64,000 nt of DNA from Halocaridina rubra (lineage: Eukaryota; Arthropoda; Malacostraca; Decapoda; Atyidae): NCBI GenBank assembly GCA_037179515.1, contig JAXCGZ010021038.1:1-64000 (forward strand), in the 5' to 3' direction. The position numbers were made by a program, and so were the translations under genes. Of the stretch, positions 10,594-21,663 are shown piece by piece. Below the pieces are notes generated by a model. That model saw only the letters and a program-made list of their open reading frames with translations, made no database searches and had not been told where the DNA came from. Numbering within the stretch: the stretch's first letter is position 1; each line of letters opens with the position of its first letter.

Positions 10594-12515
10594 TGTGGGG
10601 TTGTAGGATGCTAGAGTGTTTTTAAGATTCTGTTTTACTAAGGGGACTCAAAGTACCGAGCTCGGTTAAGAGCTCACAAACAGACAGGACAGATATTTGT
10701 ACTTGAACACCCCATCTATATTACCATTAGTCGGTTAAATGAAACTCAGAATTCAACTTTCTATTAATTTTGGAAATGCAATGACATTAAAAGAATTGGC
10801 TTAAATTTCTCAAATTAAATTTTATGAAATGCTGCCTCGAATCCCGGAGGAGGTGAGTATGAGTTCGTTTCCCGGCACCACGGACGTATGCCAAGACTTT
10901 GGCCTCAACTCGATGATTACCTCTGTCACACAGGCAGAGTAGAATACAGGACACTGCAATTTCAGAAACATAAATGACACACTGTTTATAATGGGAAACT
11001 GAATGCATGAGCACACATATAATGAGTTTCCAATGTCATTCTACTGGATGAATATATATAGGTTATTCACAGCTAACCAGAAATATTTATGCTACCATAA
11101 TAGCATACAAAACATTAATTCTTTACTGGTTTTAAAGAAAATAATATATTCACAATAAATGAAGAATAAGCAAGACAAATACAGTACTGTATGTATTCCT
11201 TAAATTGTGGGCAACCACAAAAGTTGCAATGCTTATTACTGATATGCAATTAATATGGTAAAACACTCTATTTAGTATAAAGGAAGAATCTACGAGATAA
11301 ATACAGTATTCATTCACTTTTAGTTATCAAGAACTTTGCAATGAAAAAAAAGGGTGCAAAACCACCTTTTGAGGTATTTGCAACTTATAACTCAAAACAC
11401 TTTATCCCCAACATATGAAGAATTAGCAAGATAAATACGGTATGCATTCATTAAATTGTGGTTAACAAGAAATATTTGCATAGCCAACTGGGAAAAATTA
11501 CCTTTTGAATATTTGCAATTTTGTTTTTTGGCAAATAGCTTTATTGACGAGTTTTTGAAGTAAAACACTTTATTTACGATGATAGAAAGGGGTGAAATGA
11601 AATTAGAATTTATTAGGAAGAGAGATAGATTTGTACGGGCTCATAACCAGTCTTCAGAGGATGAGATTTTGGTTTATCACATTCAGTGAAAAGAAACTTC
11701 TCAGCAATATATATCAGCTGTAATTTACAGGTTAAGGAATTAACTTTGGCATGTGAGATTCCAGTGTGGTAATCTACAAAATTTCGTGTGACTGGGAATG
11801 GAATCTGAGAATAGAAATCCATAAGATTTATCCAGTAACGAATGTAACTAATTCTCGAAAATAAACCAATTTGCTTGACCCACGAGCTTTACCATACACT
11901 ATCCCTCACCTTGTTGTGCTAGATGAATTCCTTGTTGTGCTAGATGAATTCCTGTGAAGATGCCACGTGAAAAGATTTTAAATAAACTTAGACTACCCAG
12001 GCGAGATGTTGCCTCTGGGCAGTCTCGGCGCCAAAAGAGCACGTCTCCTTGTTCCTCGTGACGTCATCTGTAGGAGACATTCCTAGAGCAGTAATTGGCT
12101 CTGATATCATTTTAAGGACTATTTTAGTGGTGGTCCCTGGCAGGCAATTATAGCAGAGATGCAAGGGAGAGACAGTATTTTTAGGTGCAACAAGTGGAAG
12201 CAAATAAAATAAAACGAGAATAATAATGAAAAGTTAGGTTACTGGTTATTTTTTTCTTAATTTTCTTGGCTCGTAGCAGACAGAAAAATAGGAGCAGCCT
12301 TTATATTGGGGCTATACTTCTACACGTACAAGAAGAGTAAATAAGCTATTTAAAATTAGCTATAAGCAAAAATACAAATTGCAAATAATCATAATCTGCG
12401 AAAGTCAAGAAGTGGGAATTAATTTTTTTAGTTAGAAAATAACAGTTATGTTACTAATTTATTTAATAAGGCATCTAACAGCCTCTGTTGACATTGAGCG
12501 AAACACTCTGTCACA
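10594..12515 (-). mobile_element. Solo LTR (1922 bp), same family as 197-2123
   Basis: Full-length match to the LTR at 197-2123 with the same TG...CA ends, the same TATA box (12299-12305), CRE-like site (12059-12066) and 21-bp duplication. No internal region, PBS or polypurine tract. It is flanked by exact ATTTT duplications and the LINE ORF2 frame is continuous across the site, so it is the product of an insertion followed by LTR-LTR recombination. Confidence 0.93.
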
Positions 12516-12875
12516 ATTTTCTTCAGCGCTAATATTAAAAATATTTTCCCAGGTCTTTCTGAATTTTTCTTCTTTTTCTTTGCTGGTGAATAGTCTTTTA
12601 TTGTTATTGTTATTGTCTATTATATACGGCGTTGATTCTTTGCAGTTACCCATTAATTTCTTTATATCATTCCAAAAATTTTTGGGATCCTTTTCTTTGT
12701 TTTGAAGCTTCATTATTATATTTTCCCAATTATTATTGTATAATTCTATTAATTCTTTTTGTAATTCCTCTTTTATTGTTCTCAGTTCAGTTAAAGCTTG
12801 GGGGCCCCAGAGGCCTCTGCCAACGTTATTTGATAAGGTTATGTATCTATATTGGAGTGCTTTGCATTTTTTCAT
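12516..12875 (-). pseudogene. LINE ORF2 linker between endonuclease and RT
   Basis: Open minus frame with a Lys/Glu/Asn-rich region, WENIFNIS and NFWNDIKKLMG motifs typical of the segment between endonuclease and RT in Jockey-like ORF2. The open frame continues a few codons into the solo LTR, which is not real coding. Confidence 0.75.
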
Positions 12876-12926
12876 TTAGTTTCTGGTGGGGTAAGGTTTA
12901 CGTCTTTTTTAAAGGTATATAATTTT

Positions 12927-13619
12927 CTATTGCTTTTTTTTTTTAACTATGTAAAACCATTGTTTCAAGTGTTTTTCTATATCTAAAGTTGAATTAATGG
13001 TGGTATTTCTCGTGATATCTTGAGTGAACTTTTCATCTAGGAAAGATCGAAAGTTATCCCAGTCTGCATTTTTTAGATCTCTTGATGGGGGAATTCTAAT
13101 AGCTATTGGTTCTGTTGATAATTCAATTATTAATGGCAAGTGGTCGGAAATGGTTAAGGGTCCCTTTTCTATTGAATAATTCAGGTAATGATTATTATTG
13201 CTTATAACTATATCAGGTTTCGAGGTTTCTGATCCATGAGTCATAGTTCTGAATTCGGGTCCTAGTATTCTAATTAGATTATTATTTACCAAAGTATTTA
13301 AGAAATTACCAGTTACATTAATTCTGTTATGACCTAGTATTTGATGTTTAGCATTAAGATCGCCAATTAGGTATGCTGGGATGTTTTTCCTTATTAATTT
13401 TAATATATCTTCATAGGGGATTTGCATTCTTCTAGGTGGTAAGTAAGTTGTTCGAATAAGTATGGGGCCGTTTTTAGTTTCTATTTTAAGTGCTAAAAAA
13501 TCGCTAGTAAAGTCTTCTATGATTTGATGAATAATATTTCTTTTAATGGCAATAGCTATACCTGCATATTGTTCATTTAAAAAATTTCTCTGATATGTAT
13601 TGTAACCATAAATTTTCAT
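12927..13619 (-). pseudogene. LINE apurinic/apyrimidinic-type endonuclease
   Basis: 230-codon frame, nicks target DNA for target-primed reverse transcription. Visible: AIAIKRNI, the YLPPRR region, YLIGDLNAKH (catalytic GDxNAxH), SKPDIVISNN and the terminal SDHLPLII with its catalytic Asp-His. The very N-terminal motif (N-x-N) is upstream and out of frame. A Lys run followed by a stop ends the frame before the RT linker. Confidence 0.85.
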
Positions 13620-13740
13620 TTTTTCGTTTGTCTTTGAATATTATTAAGTGGTATAATATCTGGGTCTATTTCTCTGTATACATTATATAATTTGTTACTT
13701 CTGGTTTTGGTCCAAGCTAACACGTTATGTTGAATGATTG

Positions 13741-14451
13741 TTAATTTATTGTAGTAATTAGCCATATTAAATATAAAAGATATAAAGAAAAAGTTATGTA
13801 TTTAAGCTTGAGGAGGATGATGTTTCTTTCCAAATATTGGATTCTTATGTCAGACAGATCAATTTTATTTTGCTCTACGAATAGATGGACATCATGAGGC
13901 TGGTAGCTGCTATTGGAGTAAATGTATTTGAGTTTGTTAGTTCTAAGTAGTGTATTTCTTATAATTTCTATTTCTATATCAGAAGATAATTTTTCATCGA
14001 GTTTTCCTATTATTTTAAAGTTTAAGTCTTCTCTCAGTTTTACCCTCTCTCTCTGCTTTATAGCAGACTCTTCGTACTTTTGTTGATCTGCATTTTGTTT
14101 TGAGATCTTTTTCTTTTCTGTTATCATTTTGGATGTTCTTTTGGGGAATGCTCCTAATGGAGACTGATTTGGACACTTTTTCATGGTTTGAGAATATTGT
14201 TCTTCTTCTTCTGGTTCGATTTCTTCATCCATTCTCTCTTCTTCTTCTTCTTCTCTCGCTTCTACCACAGTTGCGGCTACTGTTTCTCTCGCTGCAGTCA
14301 AATTAGGATTATTGGGTATACTTTTAGGGAGAATAATCCTTGGTATACCATTTAGTTCATAGATTTCATTAACTTTATCTTCAAATGACCCAGGATTGAT
14401 GGAATCCATCATCTGGCCATATACCATGGCACTAATTATTACTGTGGTCAT
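13741..14451 (-). pseudogene. LINE ORF1, C-terminal part
   Basis: 236-codon frame with an acidic stretch (poly-Glu near residues 65-85) and a charged C-terminal region. It follows zinc knuckles encoded just upstream, as in Jockey-type ORF1. The sequence is not otherwise recognised; the last residues are hydrophobic and probably read beyond the true end. Confidence 0.55.
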
Positions 14452-14610
14452 TTTTTCAGCATTAATAGGGAATTTAAGTTCATGTTGTAATAGTCTGCCC
14501 GAGGAGGGAGGGGGTTTGGCTGACCCTAATATTTCAGCAAATGTAGGTTTGGGTGTTTTCTTTGATTTCCTAATCTCAGCCTGTTTTTCTTTTTTCCCTG
14601 TTTCCTTTCA

Positions 14611-14772
14611 GGACATCCAGCAGCGAGTGTGGAGTGCTCACCCGAGCAATTAATGCATTTCTTTGTTCTGCTTGTGCACTTATTTTCGTTCCATCTGTGA
14701 CCTTCCTGGGCACATTCTGAGCAGATAGTGATTTCTTTTTTACACTCTTTAGTAGTGAGATCAAAAGAATAG
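14611..14772 (-). pseudogene. LINE ORF1 zinc-knuckle region, truncated
   Basis: A short minus frame shows CSECAQEGHRWNENKC and CINCSGEHSTLAAGCP, two CCHC knuckles typical of Jockey/I-type ORF1 nucleic-acid-binding proteins, preceded by a partial first knuckle. The frame is cut at 14772, where integrase sequence resumes on the other strand. This defines the 5' truncation point of the LINE. Confidence 0.8.
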
Positions 14773-15003
14773 CATTTCTGACAATGGAAGTCAGTTTACA
14801 AGTAGGCACTTTGAGGCTTTCTGTAACCTTTTAGAAATTAAGCACATTCGTATGAGTGTCTATCATGCCCAATCAAATGGAGCATGAGAACGCTATAACG
14901 GGACATTGAAGCGATGTTTGCGCAAGCTAGTGATAGATATACCTAGGCAGTGGGACAAGTACGTCCCTGCTGCACTTTTCTCCTTCAAAGACATGGGTTA
15001 AGA
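14773..15003 (+). pseudogene. Integrase, C-terminal half of the catalytic core
   Basis: Continuation of the integrase broken at 7886. SDNGSQFTSRHFEAF contains the second catalytic Asp (codon 14780-14782). In the YHAQSNGA region a TGA stop at 14885-14887 replaces the residue just before the catalytic Glu, which is still encoded at 14888-14890. ERYNGTLKRC and FSFKDM follow, then the homology ends near 15000; the C-terminal domain is missing. Confidence 0.87.
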
Positions 15004-15480
15004 CAGCTGTGCTACTTGGCAACTTAACTCATTACTGTTGACAGGTGTATTTTTGGTATTTATGTAATTATTCAATTATTTGGTGTATCAAACTAACTAT
15101 CAAATTAATATAATTGGGAAGGATACTGACTTTAACAATATATGGAACCACAGGATCAGGTAAATGGCTTAAGAGCTCTCCCCAATTTACACAAAAAATT
15201 AGGTAATGTGATGTGATGGCTTCACCACTGGCAACTCTTCTAAATTTCCTTCAAGGCAGAACAGGACAGCTTCTTCTCTTTCCCCTCACGAAAATGTTCT
15301 CAATTTTTTCCTTTAATATTTTGGACAGGCTCATCATACTACAAGTATAAGTTTTTTACCCACAATACTCTGCAGGATTTCTTATTTAGGGAAACTATGC
15401 TTAAGTTTTGCACTAAACTCTTAGTCACTCAAAAACACAAGGAAAAATTTAAGAGATACTGAATGTTTGTGTACTATTTC
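15004..15480. other. Unassigned stretch
   Basis: AT-rich, no ORF or motif recognised. It lies between the end of integrase homology and the 3' end of LINE copy A. Confidence 0.4.
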
Positions 15481-15598
15481 CGAGGGCGCGCACACATGTG
15501 TGTGTGTGTAATTACCTAATTGCAATTACCTAATTGTGTTTACGGGAAAGAGCATAAAGCTCGTATCTTCCCGTCTCCTGATCGGTTCCATTTTATAC

Positions 15599-18340
15599 TT
15601 AGTGATACTTATCATACCTGCCTTTAAAACTATGGATTGAGATAGCATTAACTACCTCCTCGCTTAGCGAATTCCAATTATCAACTACTCTTACACTGAA
15701 AAAGTATTTCCTTACATCCTGCAAAGAAGTTTTCTTACGAAGCTTCAAACTATGACCTCTAGTTCTAGAGCCAGCCATATCAAAATATCGATCCCTATCC
15801 ACTCTATCATAACCATGAAGGAATTTAAAGACTGTCAACGTATCCCCCCTCAATCTTCTAGCTTCGAGTGATGGTAAGTCTAATACCCTCAGCATCTCAT
15901 CATAACTGAGATTGCGTATTTCTAGCACCAGTTTCGTGGCATGTCTTTGAACTTTTTCAAGTTTAGCTATGTGCATTTTCAAGTGTGGATTCCAAAAGGG
16001 GCTGCATATTCGAGTTTGGCCTCACATAGGTTACATAAATATTTCTGAACATTTCACTTGTCCATGTGCCTGAAGTCTGCCCTTACATTTGATAAGAATG
16101 CACATGCTGCCCTTACTATGCCATTTATATGTATTTCTGGAGACAAATCTGCCAGTATGTGTAGTCCTAGATCTCTCTCATTTTCTGTCTCTTGAAGTTG
16201 TACTCCAGCCACCGAGTAGTCAAGCTTGGGCCTTCTTTCACTTGTACCCATCCTCATTACCTTACATTTTAAAGTATTGAATTTCATTAGCCACTTTGTT
16301 TAACCACTCATGCAGACTATTTAGATCTTTCTGAAGTTCTCTACCATTGTTCTCGTTTTTTACTTTCTTCACAATCTTTGCATCATCTGCAAACATATTC
16401 ATGAATGAATTTACAAATTCTGGTAGGTCATTTACATATACAAGGAACAAAAGTGGCCCTAAAACTGAACCCTGTGGAACTCCACTACTAACTCTTCTCC
16501 ATTCAGACACTGAGTGTCTTACTCTAACCCTCTGTTCCCTTCCTTCTAAGTAAGTTTTTATCTATTCGGAAGTCTAGGAATATGCAATCTGCCCAGCCCT
16601 CTCTTTCCTGTAAGATTCGGCTTACCTCATCATAAAATTCTAATAGGTTTGTTATAGTTGAATTACCTTCTCTGAAGCCATGTTGCCTCACTGACAAAAA
16701 GTTGAAGGATTCCAAGTGAAAAGAGATATGTTTCCTTAGTAGTTTCTCCTTAACTTTGCAAACTATGCTGGTCAAGGAAACTGGTCTATAGTTCAGAGCT
16801 GTATCCCTCCTTCCCTTTTTGAATATAGGTATCACATTTGCTTGTTTCCAGCATATTAGAATCTCCCCTGACTCCAGTGACTTTTTAAATATGATACCCA
16901 GTGCCACTGATATTGAGTTTGCGCATTTTTTAAGTACATGAGGCGATATGTCATCAGGACATGTAGCTTTTTGAACATTTAAATCCATCAGCGCTTTGCA
17001 TACCTCTGTGGCTGTAAGGTTGATGTTCTCTAATACCGGCCCTTGAGCTTCTATCTCTGCAATCTGAGGGGGTGGGGTATTTTCTACTGTAAATACTGAC
17101 TTAAACTCCTTGTTCAATTCTTTGCAGATCTCTTCATCCGTCTCAGTGATGCTTCCATCCGCTGTCTTTAGTCTTAAAGCCTGTTCTATTACCTTCAATT
17201 TTCCTATGATAAAACTGTGGAAAAGCTTGGGATTTTATTTAGTCTTCCTGGTGATGCCCCTCTCATAGTCTCTCTCTGCCTTTCTCCTTTTACTTAGGTA
17301 GTCATTTCTTGCTCTTTTGTAGGTTTGCCAGGCATTTATGTTTTTTCTCCTCCCATATCTTTTCCAGCATTTGTCTCTTCACTCCTTAGCTCTTTTGCAC
17401 TCATTATCGAACCATTTCTCTCTGGCATGAATTACACCTACTTTGGTAACAGGTATGCAGCAATCTACTATCTTCCCATATTTCTCACAAAAGATGTCAT
17501 ACATTTCTTGCACAGAATTGTTGTAAAATAAGGTTCTCCAGTCAATAACTGCAAAAAGCTAATTCATTTTGATGTAATCTCCTTTCGGATAGTTCCTCCT
17601 CATATCCTCAGTGCCTCTACTCTCAGGCAGAATATCTTCAATGCCATACTCCATCAACAACACACAGTGGTCGCTCTTTCCAATTGGTGGTTCATACTCA
17701 ATTTTTTCAATATCCAACACATTATCTGTCAATACTAGATCAAGTAGTGATGGCTCATTCCCACCCCTAGCCGTCGTTGGTTCCATTACATGTTGGTGTA
17801 GGAAATTCCCTTGTATGCAATCTAGGAATCATGCCCCGAATGAGTCCTCACCACTGTGTGGGTCAAGATTTATCCAATCTATCTCTTTATGATTAAAATC
17901 TCCCATAATCAAAATCCTACATTTTCTCTCCCATGCCATGTTAACAACTGAGTTTATGACTTCAATAGTACTTATATGACTTTCCTCATAAACTTTAGCC
18001 TATTCTGGTCCCATGGTGGGTTATATACAACATATATTATAATGCTCTCTGACCCACTATTTATGCGAGCAACAAGAAATTCCTTGAACTCACTTTTTAT
18101 AGCCAAGTTTATTTCTTCAACTTGAGCCCTTTCACTTATGAGCAGTGCTATCCCTCCACCAGTCCTCTCAGATCTTTCAACCCTTAATATTTTGAAGCCC
18201 TTAGGAAAAACTGTGACACTGTTTATGTCCTCACTCAACTTAGTCTCTGTAATTGCTACTATATATGCCTTACTGCTGTGAATCCTATCTTTTAATTCTA
18301 CTGCGTTAACAGCTAATCCATCAGCATTTTTGTATAACAA
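15599..18340 (-). pseudogene. Copy A ORF2: endonuclease and reverse transcriptase
   Basis: Broken ORF2. Endonuclease pieces: NADGLAVNAVELKDRI and VAITETKLSEDI (catalytic Glu; 17972-18340), then IGKSDHCVLLMEYG near 17700. RT pieces: KATCPDDISPHVLKK, NVIPIFKKGRRDTALNYRP, RQHGFREGNST, then a gap in the FQKAFD block near 16560 where the family's usual sequence is deleted, [20 protein letters not shown] and FADDAKIVK (near 16380). The C-terminal part has AKLEKVQRHATK and RDRYFDMAGSRTRGH. Several frameshifts. RT type is closest to CR1/Rex1/L2 LINEs; exact clade unsure. Confidence 0.8.
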
Positions 18341-18342
18341 TC

Positions 18343-19370
18343 TTAATGAGGCCTCATCCCCTGATCTTCTGTCATAATTTTCTTTATCTCCCCTTTGTCT
18401 GGAAGAACCCAGAAATGAAAATTTTTCTTCTCTTCTTCATTTCTTTCCTCATTTAACCTTTTTGCCTTTTGCAACAAGTTTTTTATCTTTCCCATCTCTT
18501 CCTGTGTTCTGTATTGTCTAATGAACATGTCTTTGAATTCTTGAAGGTCTTTTAGACTTTTTTTTCTCAACAATATTTCCCTACATGTTTCCCCTCTCTC
18601 AAAGGTTACTTTTGTTGGTCTCGGCTTTCCTTCCCTCGAATATTTGCCTGGTTGGTGCATGTTTACAATATCCTCAGGACCACAAACTACTCCAAGCTTT
18701 CTTATCAGGTCTATAACCTTAGCTTTATTTTCTTAAAGTCTCCCCTGCCATGTTGGCTCCTGGGATTCTCTTATGCCTATGATTACCACTGTCTTCTCTT
18801 TATCAAATGCCTGTTTGATGAGTGGGTTTGCCCTTTCCATCACAACGTCTTTCATTTTTTTGATTTCTGTCTCTTTATAGTCAACTGTTTGTATGTTTTC
18901 CAGTGCCACCACCTTCACAGCCTCTTTTACTGCCACATTCCCCTTTAGTGCATCAGCAATGGAAGTTTTCATTGCATCATTTTCCATATTCAGCTCCTGT
19001 AACTCTTTTCTAAACTGTTCAGTGTTTTCCTTAATCTGGACATTCCAAGCTGCAATCTCGTCTCTCTCAGAAGGGAGCAGTGGACTAACATCTAATTCAT
19101 TTAGGTTGTCATTCAGCTGTTTGTTTTTATCTTCTTGTTTAGAAATTCTAGATTCTAGTTCACTCTTTTCCCCTTCCAGCTTCTTAATTCTTTTTTCTAG
19201 TTCCTTTCTCTCCTGCCCTTGTGCTTTATTTGCTTCCTCCATAAATCTTATTTGCTCTCTGAGTGTTTCATTCTCTTTCATTTCTGAATTTAATCATCAA
19301 GGCTTATAACCATTGCCTCTAAATCCTTGATTTTCTGTTTTAGTCTCCTAATAGTTACCCCTCCTCCCGA
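18343..19370 (-). pseudogene. Copy A ORF1: coiled-coil RNA-binding protein
   Basis: Two frames, 19281-18733 and 18660-18343, with a stop between them. The first part is a long coiled coil (ELEKRIKKLEGEKSELESRI-like heptads), then a region VVIIGIRESQEP that begins an RRM-like fold; the second part has KVTFERGETCREIL and a Glu/Lys-rich segment. The layout resembles L1-like ORF1p (coiled coil, RRM, C-terminal domain) seen in some CR1-superfamily LINEs. A further coil segment continues to about 19370 out of frame. Confidence 0.65.
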
Positions 19371-19540
19371 CCCATGGGTGGGAGAGGTATGGGACAGATA
19401 TGGCCTCATTTTTATGTGCTCCTTCTCACAGAATATAGAAAGAAGAGGAGAAAGAGAAAAAAAAGAGAGACAAACTTTTATTTAAGCTTCACACAGAATT
19501 TGTATATCTCCATACAAGTGCTATTTAGTGACTCAATTTA

Positions 19541-19587
19541 TGTGTGTGTGTGTGTGTGTGTGTACTTACCTAATTGTGTGTGTGTAC

Positions 19588-19621
<34 letters not shown>

Positions 19622-21598
19622 TTACCTAATTGTGATTACCTAATTGTGTTTACGGGAAAGAGCCCAAAGCTCGTATCTTCCCGTCTCCTGATCGGTTCCA
19701 TTTTAGACTTAGTGATACTTATCATACCTGTCCTTAAAACTATGGATTGAGATAGCATTAACTACCTCCTCGCTTAGCCAATTCCAATTATCAACTACTC
19801 TTACTCTGAAAAAGTATTTCCTTACATCCTGCAAAGAAGTTTTTTTACGAAGCTTCAAACTATGACCCCTAGTTCTAGAGCCAGCCATATAGAAATATCG
19901 ATCCCTATCCACTCTATCATAACCATGAAGGAATTTAAAGACTGTCACCATATCCCTCCTTACTCTTCTAGCTTCGAGTGATAGTAAGTCTAATTCCCTC
20001 AGCCTCTCATCATAACTGAGATTGCGTATTTCTGGCACCAGTTTCGTGGCATGTCTTTGAACTTTTTCAAGCTTAGCTATGTGCTTTTTCAAGTGCGGAT
20101 TCCAAAAGGGGGCTGCATATTCGAGTTTTGGCCTCACATAGGTTACATAAATATTTCTGAACATTTCCTTGTCCATGTGCCTGAAGGCTACCCTTACATT
20201 TGATAAGAATGCATATGCTGCCCTTACTATGCCATTTATATGTATTTCTGGAGACAAATCTGCCAGTATGTTTACTCCTAGATCTCTCTCATTTTCTGTC
20301 TCTTGAAGTTGTACTCCAGCCACCGAGTAGTCAAGCTTGGGCCTTCTTGCACTTGTACCCATTCTCATTACCTTACATTTTGAAGTATTGAATTTCATTA
20401 GCCACTTTTCTGACCACTCATGCAGATTATTTAGATCCTCCTGAAGTTCTCTACCATTGTTCTCGTTTTTTACTTTCTTCACAATCTGTGCATCATCTGC
20501 AAACATATTCATGAATGAATTTACAGACTCTGGTAGGTCATTTACATATACAAGGAACTAAAGTGGCCCTAAAACTGAACCCTGTGGAACTCCACTACTA
20601 ACTCTTCTCCATTCAGACACTGAGTGTCTTACTCTAACCCTCTGTTCCCTTCCTTCTAAGTAAGTTTTTATCCATTCCAAAACATTTCCACCTATTCTAG
20701 CCATTGAGTGCAGCTTCCTAATAAGTCTCCCATGTGGAACAGTGTCAAACGCTTTCTGGAAGTCTAGGAATATGCAATCTGCCCAGCCCTCTCTTTCCTG
20801 TAAGATTTGGCTTACCTCATCATAAAATTCTAATAAGTTTGTTACTGTTGATCTACCTTCTCTGAAGCCATGTTGCCTCACTGACAAAAAGTTGAAGGAT
20901 TCCAAGTGAAGAGAGATATGTTTCCTTAGTAGTTTCTCCATAACTTTGCAAACTATGCTGGTCAAGGAAACTGGTCTATAGTTCAGAGCCGTATCCCTCC
21001 TTCCCTTTTTGAAGATAGGTATCACATTTGCTTGTTTCCAGCATCTTGGAATCTCCCCCGACTCCAGTGACTCCTTAAATATGATACTTAGTGCCACTGA
21101 TATTGTGTTTGCGCATTTTTTAAGCACATGAGGGGATATGTCATCAGGACATGTAGCTTTATGAACATCTAAATCCATCAGCGCTTTGCATACCTTGGTG
21201 GCTGTAAGGTTGATGTTCTCTAATACCGGCCCTTGAGCTTCTATCACTGCAATCTGAGGGGGTGGGGTATTTTCTACTGTAAATACTGACTGAAACTCCT
21301 TGTTCAATTCTTTGCAGATCTCTTCATCCGTCTCAGTGATGCTTCCATCCGCTCTCTTTAGCCTTAAAACCTGTTCTTTTACCTTCAGTTTTCCTCTGAT
21401 AAAGCTGTGGAAAAGCTTGGGATTTTCTTTAGCCTTCCTGGTGATGTCCCTCTCATAATCTCTCTCTGCCTCTCTCCTCTTACTTAGGTAGTCATTTCTT
21501 GCTCTTTTGTAGGTTTGCCAGGCATTTATGTTTTTTCTCCTCCTATACCTTTTCCAGCATTTGTCTCTCCACTCCTTAGCTCTTTTACACCCATTTTC

Positions 21599-21600
<2 letters not shown>
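19541..21600 (-). mobile_element. CR1-superfamily LINE copy B (5'-truncated)
   Basis: Starts at its 3' end with (TG)n (19541-19562 and 19590-19620) and TACTTACCTAATTG/GATTACCTAATTG motifs, then GTTTACGGGAAAGAGCCCAA. It ends abruptly at 21600 against the next (GT)n tract, in the endonuclease/RT linker. Endonuclease and ORF1 are absent. Confidence 0.85.
19709..21307 (-). pseudogene. Copy B reverse transcriptase, one nonsense codon
   Basis: A single reading frame of about 530 codons from 21307 to 19709 with one visible stop (TAG, near 20558-20560, where relatives have Leu in [12 protein letters not shown]). All RT blocks are present: ATCPDDISPHVLKK, IFKKGRRDTALNYRPVSLTS, FLDFQKAFDTVPHGRL, GVPQGSVLGP, FADDAQIVK with Asp-Asp codons at 20492-20497, then the C-terminal AKLEKVQRHATKLVPEIR and DRYFYMAGSRTRGHSLK. 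It is the best preserved RT of this family in the window, so probably the youngest of copies A-D. Confidence 0.88.

Positions 21601-21661
<61 letters not shown>
21600..21661. repeat. (GT)n tract at the B/C junction
   Basis: About 60 bp of uninterrupted GT followed by AATTACCTAATTG, the 3' end of copy C. It abuts the truncated 5' end of copy B. Confidence 0.95.

Positions 21662-21663
<2 letters not shown>

Larger units (their letters stand above)
15481..19540 (-). mobile_element. CR1-superfamily LINE copy A (most complete)
   Basis: About 4.0 kb. In minus sense: ORF1 (19370 to 18343), endonuclease and RT (18340 to 15599), then a 3' end with CTTTCCCGTAAACACAATTA followed by repeats of TAATTACCTAATTG (plus-strand sense) and GT-rich sequence at 15498-15512. 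It is the only copy retaining all of ORF1, endonuclease and RT and serves as the family reference for copies B-G. Confidence 0.8.

Noticed and set aside
19374..19643. Valine/cysteine-rich ORF near 19500
   Set aside because: Translation of GT microsatellite sequence at the A/B LINE junction.
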